NCBI GenBank assembly: GCA_021793115.1
Contig: JAJYTJ010000182.1
Span: forward strand, 1 to 7,225
Source of the DNA: Actinomycetes bacterium
Lineage (GTDB): Bacteria > Actinomycetota > Actinomycetes > Actinomycetales > Cellulomonadaceae
Direction of reading: 5' to 3'
DNA length: 7,225 nucleotides
Every line of letters starts with the position of its first letter. Position 1 is the first letter of the stretch. Shown piece by piece: positions 1 through 7,225 of this stretch. The notes under the pieces are model-generated. The model was given only the letters and a program-made list of their open reading frames with translations. It did no database searches and had not been told where the DNA came from. The position numbers and the translations under genes were made by a program.

Positions 1-300
1 GAGGAACACCCGGTCGCCGACCCCGAGCGCGGCCAGCGCCGCCGCCAGCTCGCGGGTGCGGTGCGCCGCGAGAGCGGCGCCGTCACCCTCGAGGTGGTGC
101 AGCTCCGGCGGGATCACCTCGCCCCGCTCCCCGCGGGTCGCGGTGACGACGGTCACCGGCAGGCCGGCGGCGGCCCAGGCCGCCAGCAGCGCGCCGGTCG
201 CGAGCGTCTCGTCGTCGGGGTGCGCGTGCACGGCGAGCAACCCGCCGGTCACGGCACCTGACGCGGGGGCCGCGAGGCTCGTCGCGCCGCCGTCGCTCAT
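1..300 (-). CDS. mshB: MshB, mycothiol-pathway GlcNAc-Ins deacetylase (N-terminal 100 residues, partial)
   Basis: This is the first 100 codons of a PIG-L/LmbE-family zinc deacetylase; the rest lies beyond position 1. In actinobacteria MshB removes the acetyl group from N-acetylglucosaminyl-inositol in the cytoplasm, the second committed step of mycothiol synthesis. Seen directly: a hydrophobic first strand leads into the family motif AHPDDE at residues 26-31. By analogy with M. tuberculosis MshB, His27 and Asp30 would be zinc ligands and Asp29 the general base; the third ligand would be past the window edge. TRGERGEVI at residues 55-63 matches the MshB-type GE-x-GEVI segment and favours MshB over Mca or a generic LmbE protein. 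The ATG at 300-298 gives a 20-residue Ala/Gly-rich leader before the fold; a GTG at codon 17 is an alternative start. No strong ribosome binding site is visible. It lies 37 nt downstream of typA on the same strand, so they are probably co-transcribed. The assignment to MshB rather than a paralogue is an inference from the N-terminal motifs. Confidence 0.87.
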   Translation of the reverse strand, partial: MSDGGATSLAAPASGAVTGGLLAVHAHPDDETLATGALLAAWAAAGLPVTVVTATRGERGEVIPPELHHLEGDGAALAAHRTRELAAALAALGVGDRVFL

Positions 301-337
301 CGCACGCCCGCGCCGCCCGCTTCGGACCGCCGCGCCC

Positions 338-2260
<1,923 letters not shown>

Positions 2261-2309
2261 ACGGGGGCTCAGCTTTCGACGGGGGAATCGCGCCACGACG
2301 CCGGGCGCG

Positions 2310-2346
2310 CGAGCTCGATTCTACCCGGAGCGCCTCAGCTGCCCCG
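2310..2346 (-). promoter_or_regulatory. Possible typA promoter (-10-like TAGAAT)
   Basis: In the gap between the lipoprotein stop (2335) and typA, the minus strand reads TAGAAT at 2323-2318. It fits the actinobacterial TANNNT -10 pattern and is the most AT-rich hexamer in the gap. Transcription would start near 2311, upstream of both possible typA starts. No -35 resembling TTGACA is present about 17 nt upstream, in the end of the lipoprotein gene. A private promoter for the housekeeping gene typA makes sense next to a transporter operon, but this is a pattern match only. Confidence 0.3.
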
Positions 2347-4416
2347 CTGGACCGCCCAGGACCACCAGGACGAGAGGTCCGCGGACCCCCACGGCACGGC
2401 CGGGACGGTGCCGACCTCCGGCAGGCCCGAGCCCGCCGCACGGGACGCGGTGGCGGTGAGGCTGGGCTGCCGGCCCACGGGCTCGACGACCTGCGCGGCG
2501 CGCACCGCGGCCGCGACCTGGGCGAGGCCCGGGCCGATCGCTGCCGGGTCCGGGGTCCGGCCGAGCTGGTCGAGCATCGCGTCGAGCGTCGGGTCGGCGA
2601 GGCCCGTGGCGTTCGTCGCGCCGCCCGTGCGCCAGGCGTCGACCACGCCGGCCACCGGCAGCTCGGTCTGCGGCACGGGGACCAGTGCGGCGTCCCACGA
2701 GGCGCGGTCCGACCACAGCGCGGTCGACGGGTCGGCCGGGTCCGCGACGGTGACGACGAAGCCCGCGGGGCGCACCGCGGCGGTCAGCGCGGCCAGCATC
2801 GCGGCCCGCACCGGGTCGCCGGTCGCGACGAGCACCCGCACCGTCACCGGTGCGCTCGGCGACAGGCCGCCCGACGACGGCACGGCCGACGACGTCGCTG
2901 CGGGCGTCGATCCGGGCGTCGCCCCCGACGTCGGTCCGGACGTGGCTGCCGACGTCGGTCCGGACGCCGCGGTCGGCGTCGGTCCGGACGCCCCTGCCGG
3001 CACCGATGCGACCGCACCCGCACCCGGGACCGCCGCACCGGCCGTGGCCGCCGTACCGGACGCCCGCCCCGCGCCGACGCTGGCGAGCACCACGTCCGAC
3101 GGTTCGGCACCGCCGGCCGCCGCGAGCGCCGCCCCCGGCGCCGCGTCGAGGAACGCGGCACGCAGCTGCCGCGCTGCGGCACCGTCGCCGGCCCCCGCCG
3201 CCGAGAACGGGCCCGCCGCAGTGTTGAGCTGAAGCTGGAGCACGGCCCCGCCACCGGTCGCCACGTGCGCGCCCGGGACGCGCGCCAGCGCCGCGGTGAC
3301 GTCCGGCGTGACCACCGGTGCGACGACGTCGACGGCGCCCGCGCGCAGCGCGTCCACGGCCGCCAGCGGATCGAGGTTCCAGCGCACCACGATGCGGTCG
3401 CGCGCCGCGGGGCGCGCGCCGGAGTAGTGGCTGTTGCGGACCATCGTCACGGAGCCGGCAGGATCCACCGACGCGATGCGGTACGGCCCTGTGGTGACCG
3501 CCCGGCCGGGGTCCGCGGCCAGTGCTGACGCGTCGAACCCGGTGCGCCACACCTGGGAGATCCGGGCGAGCGCGGCGCGGTCGTCGCCGACGACGGCCTC
3601 CGCGACCGCCTGGGCCCACTCGTCGGACGCCCACCGCACGGCGGGCTGCGGCGCGCCCGCCGAGGACGCGGCCGCCGCCGTCGGCGAGACGCCCGGCGTC
3701 GGCGCACCGAGCGCCGCAAGCCTGCCGACCACGTGGGCCGGGATGTCCACGTCGAGCGCCACCTGCCAGTCGGCCACCGGGTGCGTGTAGACCACGGTCA
3801 TGCCCTGCGCGTCGAGCGTCGGGGTCGCGCTCGCCGCGAGCACCGCGGCGGACGTCGCACCGAAACGAACCGTGCCGTCGGCCGCGCCCGGCGCGGCGCC
3901 CGGCGCGGCAGCGGTCGTCGTGGCCGGGCTGGCCGGCGCGGCAGCGGTCGTCGTGGCCGGGCTGGCGGGCGCGGCAGCGGTCGTCGTCGGCCCCCGGCCC
4001 TGCGCCGGTGTGCCGGCATCGAAGCGCCCGGACCGCGCCGCCCAGTCGAGCAGCAGGTCGGCGGGGCTGACGGCCACGCCGTCGGACCAGCGGGCCCCCG
4101 GCGCGATGGTGTAGCGCACGGTCAGCGGCGAGTCGGACACCTTCGCCACGGTGCCGAACCGCGGGTCGGTCACCACCGTGCCGGCGCCGTCGAGCCCGAC
4201 GAGCTCGTCCTGCACCAGTCCTCGCACGAGCGTGCTGCCGGCCGTGCGCCCCTCCGGCAGCCCGGCGTTGAGCGACGTGAACGGCGAGTCGACCGCCACC
4301 ACCACGGTGCCCGCCCGCTCCGGATCGACCGGGTGCGACGTGCACGCCGCCAACGGTGCGACGAGGGCCGCCGTCAGCACGACGGCGGCCCTCATCAGCA
4401 GGCGGGAGCGGGTCAC
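2335..4416 (-). CDS. LpqW-like ABC-transporter substrate-binding lipoprotein (SBP_bac_5 family) with repeat-rich insertions
   Basis: A 693-residue exported lipoprotein resembling the extracytoplasmic solute-binding proteins of Dpp/Opp peptide importers, in the subgroup that includes mycobacterial LpqW. The N-terminus has Arg3, Arg5 and Arg9, a hydrophobic stretch at about 10-23, and the lipobox LAAC with the acylated Cys at 25. The mature part begins with a beta strand (GTVVVAVDSP); RYTIAPGARWSDG (residues 101-113) is a family hallmark. The protein is longer than most relatives (about 500-620 residues). The excess includes an 11-residue repeat at 144-175 and a Pro/Ala/Ser/Thr linker around 445-515 containing an 8-residue repeat. 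The start is GTG at 4416-4414, overlapping the ATPase stop by 4 nt (GTGA). A GGAGGAG sequence lies about 17 nt upstream, too far for normal initiation, which suggests coupling. An ATG at 4395 would shorten the signal peptide and is less likely. The neighbouring ATPase and permease suggest peptide import. LpqW in mycobacteria instead influences lipomannan/LAM synthesis, so the ligand is open. Confidence 0.88.
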   Translation of the reverse strand: MTRSRLLMRAAVVLTAALVAPLAACTSHPVDPERAGTVVVAVDSPFTSLNAGLPEGRTAGSTLVRGLVQDELVGLDGAGTVVTDPRFGTVAKVSDSPLTVRYTIAPGARWSDGVAVSPADLLLDWAARSGRFDAGTPAQGRGPTTTAAAPASPATTTAAAPASPATTTAAAPGAAPGAADGTVRFGATSAAVLAASATPTLDAQGMTVVYTHPVADWQVALDVDIPAHVVGRLAALGAPTPGVSPTAAAASSAGAPQPAVRWASDEWAQAVAEAVVGDDRAALARISQVWRTGFDASALAADPGRAVTTGPYRIASVDPAGSVTMVRNSHYSGARPAARDRIVVRWNLDPLAAVDALRAGAVDVVAPVVTPDVTAALARVPGAHVATGGGAVLQLQLNTAAGPFSAAGAGDGAAARQLRAAFLDAAPGAALAAAGGAEPSDVVLASVGAGRASGTAATAGAAVPGAGAVASVPAGASGPTPTAASGPTSAATSGPTSGATPGSTPAATSSAVPSSGGLSPSAPVTVRVLVATGDPVRAAMLAALTAAVRPAGFVVTVADPADPSTALWSDRASWDAALVPVPQTELPVAGVVDAWRTGGATNATGLADPTLDAMLDQLGRTPDPAAIGPGLAQVAAAVRAAQVVEPVGRQPSLTATASRAAGSGLPEVGTVPAVPWGSADLSSWWSWAVQRGS
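2890..2985 (-). repeat. Four degenerate 8-residue (24-nt) repeats coding a Pro/Ala/Ser/Thr linker
   Basis: Inside the lipoprotein gene, residues 478-509 read as four 8-residue units: GPTPTAAS, GPTSAATS, GPTSGATP and GSTPAATS. At DNA level the core GTCGGTCCGGACG (plus strand) recurs every 24 nt, at 2930, 2954 and 2978. The region is flanked by further Ala/Gly/Ser/Thr-rich sequence (about residues 445-515) before the fold resumes at PVTVRVLVA. It is probably a disordered, surface-exposed linker between two parts of the binding fold. Confidence 0.85.
3886..3987 (-). repeat. In-frame 33-nt tandem repeat (TTTAAAPASPA) plus 12-nt repeat in the lipoprotein gene
   Basis: Two adjacent 33-nt units at 3902-3934 and 3935-3967 differ only at the last base. 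A third, partial copy starts at 3968 and keeps the first 20 bases. They encode TTTAAAPASPA at residues 144-154 and 155-165, then TTTAAAPG from 166. Directly adjacent, the 12-mer GCCCGGCGCGGC occurs twice in tandem at 3886-3897 and 3898-3909, encoding the alternating Ala-Ala-Pro-Gly stretch. The near-identity of the units points to recent duplication. The insert falls between the conserved WSDG region with its following helix and the TVRFG strand, so it is probably an exposed loop. Confidence 0.9.
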
Positions 4417-6221
4417 GACGCCGTCCGGGCGTGCTCCTCCAGCAGCAGGGCCCGCAGCTCGCGCCGCTCGCGCTGCTTCTCCGGGTTGGGCAGCGGCACC
4501 GCGGCGATGAGCCGCTGCGTGTAGGCCTCCTGCGGGCTGCGCAGGATGGCGTCACGGGTGCCCTGCTCGACGATGTGCCCGCGTTCCATGACGGCGATGC
4601 GGTGCGCCAGCAGGTCGACGACGGCCAGGTCGTGGGTCACGAACAGGCACGCGAACTTCAGCTCCGCCTGCAGCTGCTGCAGCAGGTCGAGCACGTGGGC
4701 CTGCACCGACACGTCCAGCGCGGACGTCGGCTCGTCGGCGACGAGCAGCTCCGGCGACAGCGACAGCGCGCGGGCGATTCCGACGCGCTGCTTCTGGCCG
4801 CCGGACAGCTCGTGCGGGAACCGGTTGCGGTAGTTGCGCGGCAGCTCGACCTGGTCCAGCAGGTCCTCGATGCGCTTCTGCAGCGCCGTGCCCTTGGCGA
4901 CGCCCGCCAGGTACATCGGCTCACCGATCGACTCGCCGATGGGCAGGCGCGGGTTGAGCGAGGACGCCGGGTCCTGGAACACCATGCCCACCTTGCGGCG
5001 CAGCTGGACCGTCGCGTGCCGGTCGTGCTTGGACATGTCGACGCCCGCCACGGTGAGGTTGCCGGCCGCGATCGGCAGCAGGCCCACGGCCGCACGCCCG
5101 ATCGTCGTCTTGCCCGAGCCGGACTCCCCGACCAGGCCGACGACCTCACCGGGCCGCACCACGAGGCTGGCGCCCTCGACCGCGCGGAACGCCGGCATCC
5201 GGCCCTGCTTCGGGTACTCGATCGCCACGTCGACGAGCTCGAGGATGGGCGTCTCGCGGGAGGCCGCCATGGCCTCCTCCCGCTCCTTGCGCTCGGAGAT
5301 CTCCACGAGCCGCGCGTTCTCCACCTCACGGCGCTGCAGCTCCTCGGCCGTGACGTCGACGACGAGGTTCTCCGCGCCGGTCGCCTGGACCAGGGCCGCG
5401 GTGATGTCGATCTCGGCCCCGCCGAGGTGCGGCACCGCCGCCAGCAGCTCCTGCGTGTAGGGGTGGCGGGGGTTGCCGAAGATCTGGTCCGCCGTGCCCG
5501 TCTCGACGACCACGCCGCGCCGCATCACCGCGATCCGGTCCGCGAGGTCGGCCACCACTCCCATGTCGTGGGTGATGAGGATGACTGCCGAGTTGAGGCT
5601 GTCACGCAGGTTGCGCATGAGGTCGAGGATCTCGGCCTGCACGGTGACGTCCAGCGCGGTGGTCGGCTCGTCAGCGATGAGCAGCGCCGGGTCGCACGCG
5701 AGCGACTGCGCGATCATCGCGCGCTGCCGCTGGCCGCCCGACAGCTGGTGGGGGTAGGACCGGTACGCCTTCGTCGGGTCGGGCAGCTCCACCATCTCGA
5801 GCAGCTCGAGCGCGCGCTGCTTGGCGTGCTCGGGCGAGAGCGCGGAGTGCAGCCGCAGCGTCTCGACGATCTGGAATCCGATGGTGTACACGGGGTTCAG
5901 AGCCGTCATCGGCTCCTGGAAGATCATGGCGATGTCGTTGCCGCGGATGTGACGCAGCCGGGACGCCGACGCGCCGCGCAGCTCCTCGCCCTTGAGCCGG
6001 ACGGAGCCCTTGATCCGCGCGTTCTTCGGCAGCAGGTCGAGGATCGCCATCGACGTGACGGACTTGCCGGAACCGGACTCGCCGACGATCGCGAGCACCT
6101 CGCCCGCGGCGACGTCGAAGCTCAGCCCCACCGCTGCGGGGACCCACTTCTTGTTGACGGCGAAGTCCACGCTCAGGTCGCGGACCTGCAGCACCTGGGC
6201 GCCGAGGGGCGTCGTGGTCAT
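4413..6221 (-). CDS. Fused two-domain peptide ABC importer ATPase (DppD-DppF type)
   Basis: A 602-residue cytoplasmic ATPase holding both nucleotide-binding domains of a Dpp/Opp-class importer in one chain, as in GsiA and YejF of E. coli. First domain: Walker A GESGSGKS at 47-54, Q-loop Gln102, signature LSGGQ at 160-164, Walker B LLIADEP at 180-186, H-loop His218, then the oligopeptide C-terminal motif NPRHPYT at 250-256. Second domain, from about 325: Walker A GESGSGKT at 365-372, Gln416, LSGGQ at 472-476, LLVADEP at 492-498, His530, and a matching motif that reads EAYT instead of HPYT. Both ATP sites therefore look intact. A 60-residue linker includes a highly charged stretch at about 290-318. 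The ATG at 6221 follows a consensus AGGAG with 7-nt spacing; upstream in-frame sequence is antisense to the neighbouring gene and is not coding. The stop overlaps the lipoprotein GTG start. Partners are probably that lipoprotein and the permease ending at 6877. The substrate cannot be read from the sequence. Confidence 0.96.
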   Translation of the reverse strand: MTTTPLGAQVLQVRDLSVDFAVNKKWVPAAVGLSFDVAAGEVLAIVGESGSGKSVTSMAILDLLPKNARIKGSVRLKGEELRGASASRLRHIRGNDIAMIFQEPMTALNPVYTIGFQIVETLRLHSALSPEHAKQRALELLEMVELPDPTKAYRSYPHQLSGGQRQRAMIAQSLACDPALLIADEPTTALDVTVQAEILDLMRNLRDSLNSAVILITHDMGVVADLADRIAVMRRGVVVETGTADQIFGNPRHPYTQELLAAVPHLGGAEIDITAALVQATGAENLVVDVTAEELQRREVENARLVEISERKEREEAMAASRETPILELVDVAIEYPKQGRMPAFRAVEGASLVVRPGEVVGLVGESGSGKTTIGRAAVGLLPIAAGNLTVAGVDMSKHDRHATVQLRRKVGMVFQDPASSLNPRLPIGESIGEPMYLAGVAKGTALQKRIEDLLDQVELPRNYRNRFPHELSGGQKQRVGIARALSLSPELLVADEPTSALDVSVQAHVLDLLQQLQAELKFACLFVTHDLAVVDLLAHRIAVMERGHIVEQGTRDAILRSPQEAYTQRLIAAVPLPNPEKQRERRELRALLLEEHARTAS

Positions 6222-6228
6222 CGAACAA

Positions 6229-6233
6229 CTCCT
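6229..6233 (-). promoter_or_regulatory. Ribosome binding site of the ABC ATPase
   Basis: The minus strand reads AGGAG, a perfect Shine-Dalgarno core, 7 nt before the ATG at 6221. It fixes the start of the ATPase and shows that its message carries a leader extending into the 26-bp gap before the divergent gene. Confidence 0.85.
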
Positions 6234-6247
6234 GGGATCATGACGAC

Positions 6248-6862
6248 GTGCCGACGAGCGACAACGACTGGACGTACCGCCCCCGCAGCTCCGTGCCGGC
6301 CTTCGTGGCGACCGTCGTGGTGGCGGCCGGCCTGGCGTTCGCACAGGTGGTGGACGGCGGGACGAGAGGCCTGGTGCAGGCGCTGCCCTTCGCGCTCGCC
6401 GGCGCCCTCGCCGGCTGGCTGGTGTTCGGCAAGCCCCGGGTGCACGTGCGCGATGACGGCATCGACGTGGACAACCCGCTGGCCAGCTATCACGTGCCGT
6501 GGGCCGCCCTCGTCCTGGTGCGCACCCGTTTCGCCTGCACCTTCGTGACGCCCCACCGTGCGGTGCAGGCGTTCGCCGCACCGGGACCGGGCCGGCACGC
6601 CGCCGCGATGGCCAGCGCCGTGGACCTGCGCGCGGCCGGCCGCGACCCCAAGCTCGGTGCCGACCTCGGCGAGCTGCCCTCCGCGCCCAGCGGGCAGGTG
6701 GCCCGCGTGGTCCGGCAGCGTTGGGAGGCGCTGTCCGAGTCGGGTGCCCTCGCGCTCGGAGAGGCCGACGAGACCCCCGTGACGCGCCACGTCGACGTGC
6801 GCGGGCTCGTGGTGCTCGCGCTGCTCCTGGCCCTGGGCGTCGCGCTGCAGCTCGCGCTCTGA
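6248..6862 (+). CDS. Small membrane protein with a bacterial PH-like domain
   Basis: A 204-residue protein of the actinobacterial type usually annotated 'PH domain-containing protein'; its function is not established. Seen directly: a short polar N-terminus (DWTYRPRSS), hydrophobic segments at about 16-35 and 42-61, a compact domain at about 62-125, a soluble Ala/Arg-rich region, and a last hydrophobic segment at about 185-203 ending at the stop. RVHVRDDGIDVDNPLASYHVPWAALVLV has the pattern of a bacterial PH domain: strand, 'DGI-V-NP', then 'VPW' before the next strand. The likely arrangement is an N-terminal membrane hairpin, a cytoplasmic PH domain and a C-terminal anchor. The GTG at 6248 is the only start upstream of the first hydrophobic segment; an ATG at 6240 is out of frame. 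No good ribosome site is seen. It is divergent from the ATPase (26 bp apart) and convergent with the permease (14 bp), so it interrupts the importer operon on the opposite strand. Domain naming is by pattern and is not certain. Confidence 0.85.
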   Translation: MPTSDNDWTYRPRSSVPAFVATVVVAAGLAFAQVVDGGTRGLVQALPFALAGALAGWLVFGKPRVHVRDDGIDVDNPLASYHVPWAALVLVRTRFACTFVTPHRAVQAFAAPGPGRHAAAMASAVDLRAAGRDPKLGADLGELPSAPSGQVARVVRQRWEALSESGALALGEADETPVTRHVDVRGLVVLALLLALGVALQLAL

Positions 6863-6869
6863 GGCCGCC

Positions 6870-6886
6870 CGGCCGGTCACCGGCCG
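6870..6886. terminator. GC-rich palindrome between convergent genes, possible bidirectional terminator
   Basis: CGGCCGGTCACCGGCCG is a perfect inverted repeat around a single central base. As RNA it would form a 6-bp all-GC stem with a 5-nt loop on either strand. It lies just after the plus-strand gene stop (6862) and covers the permease stop (6879-6877), where a shared terminator would be expected. There is no T-tract on either side, and short GC palindromes arise easily at this base composition. Confidence 0.3.
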
Positions 6887-7225
6887 CCCTCGTCGAGGTC
6901 GATCGTCGTGGTGGGGCCGCCCGCGGCAGTGGGTGGGGCGACGATCTCGCTCAGCGGCATGCCCGGCAGCGCGCTGGCCTGCGTCGCCTCGAGCAGGGGG
7001 TCGTGGTCCGGCTCCTTGACCCGCTTGAGGACCAGCTTCTTCTGGCGCGGGTCGAACGCGTCGCGCAGACCGTCACCGACGAAGTTGATGCACAGGCAGA
7101 TGACCACGATGAACAGGCCGGGCCACCAGAACAGCCACGGCCGGGTGGAGAACGCCGCCTGGTTGTCGCTGATGAGCCGGCCGAGCGACGTGTCCGGCGG
7201 CCGCACGCCCATGCCGAGGTACGAC
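6877..7225 (-). CDS. Dipeptide/oligopeptide ABC transporter permease, DppC/OppC type (C-terminal part)
   Basis: The last 115 complete codons of an inner-membrane permease; the gene starts beyond the right edge. The open frame continues to the window end and reads SYLGMGVRPPDTSLGRLISD. This matches the 'SFLGLGVQPP-PSWG-ML' segment that follows the EAA loop in DppC/OppC permeases. A final membrane span follows (WPGLFIVVICLCINFVGDGL), then the family's usual DAFDPR ending. Beyond it is a cytoplasmic tail of about 57 residues, charged at first and ending Pro/Thr-rich (TTTIDLDEGGR), longer than in typical DppC. The ATG at 7212 is an internal Met, not a start. The permease would pair with a DppB-type permease, presumably upstream, and with the fused ATPase and lipoprotein in this window. 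It is separated from the ATPase gene by the opposite-strand PH-domain gene. Confidence 0.92.
   Translation of the reverse strand, partial: SYLGMGVRPPDTSLGRLISDNQAAFSTRPWLFWWPGLFIVVICLCINFVGDGLRDAFDPRQKKLVLKRVKEPDHDPLLEATQASALPGMPLSEIVAPPTAAGGPTTTIDLDEGGR

Noticed and set aside
301..337. A terminator or separate promoter between typA and mshB
   Set aside because: The 37-nt gap shows neither a stable stem with a T-tract nor a TANNNT element; co-transcription is the simpler reading.
2890..3987. The short repeats considered as a CRISPR array or mobile-element remnant
   Set aside because: They are contiguous, in frame, have no unique spacers, and encode Ala/Thr/Pro/Ser low-complexity protein inside an intact gene.
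6234..6262. A promoter-like pair on the minus strand (TTGTCG, then CATGAT after about 16 nt) ahead of the ATPase
   Set aside because: Transcription from it would start at or inside the AGGAG ribosome site and remove it, so it is unlikely to serve the ATPase.
4356..6548. A 730-codon open frame on the plus strand opposite the ABC ATPase
   Set aside because: It runs antisense to intact Walker A, LSGGQ and Walker B motifs and continues out of frame through the PH-domain gene. Its His/Arg/Leu/Asp-rich composition is typical of a shadow frame.

Overview
The window is a very GC-rich stretch with strongly biased third codon positions. Together with a mycothiol-biosynthesis gene, this points to a high-GC actinobacterium. 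The protein sequences feel like Cellulomonadaceae or a related micrococcalean group, but that placement is an impression, not a search result. Coding density is nearly complete. There is no gap over 80 bases, no RNA gene, no mobile element and no CRISPR array that I can see.

Layout. Five genes lie on the minus strand and read right to left: the end of a dipeptide/oligopeptide ABC permease of the DppC/OppC type (7225-6877, start outside the window); a fused two-domain ABC ATPase (6221-4413); a large substrate-binding lipoprotein of the LpqW/SBP_bac_5 kind (4416-2335); the ribosome-associated GTPase TypA/BipA (2260-338); and the start of MshB, the mycothiol deacetylase (300-1, runs off the window). 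One gene lies on the plus strand (6248-6862). It encodes a small membrane protein with a bacterial PH-like domain and sits between the permease and ATPase genes, opposite to the transporter genes.

How the genes work together. Permease, ATPase and lipoprotein are parts of one peptide-type importer; the ATPase stop and lipoprotein start overlap by 4 nt (GTGA), so they are very likely co-translated. From memory, mycobacteria also keep typA, lpqW and mshB close together (Rv1165, Rv1166, Rv1170 in M. tuberculosis). The lipoprotein-TypA-MshB order here therefore looks like an old actinobacterial gene neighbourhood, and here it is joined to a peptide importer.

Most of the window is ordinary core or transport gene content. 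The points worth a second look are the plus-strand gene interrupting the importer operon, with only 26 bp between divergent starts, and two in-frame tandem-repeat insertions (11-residue and 8-residue periods) that enlarge the binding lipoprotein. I found no convincing evidence of a new defence, mobile or biosynthetic system.
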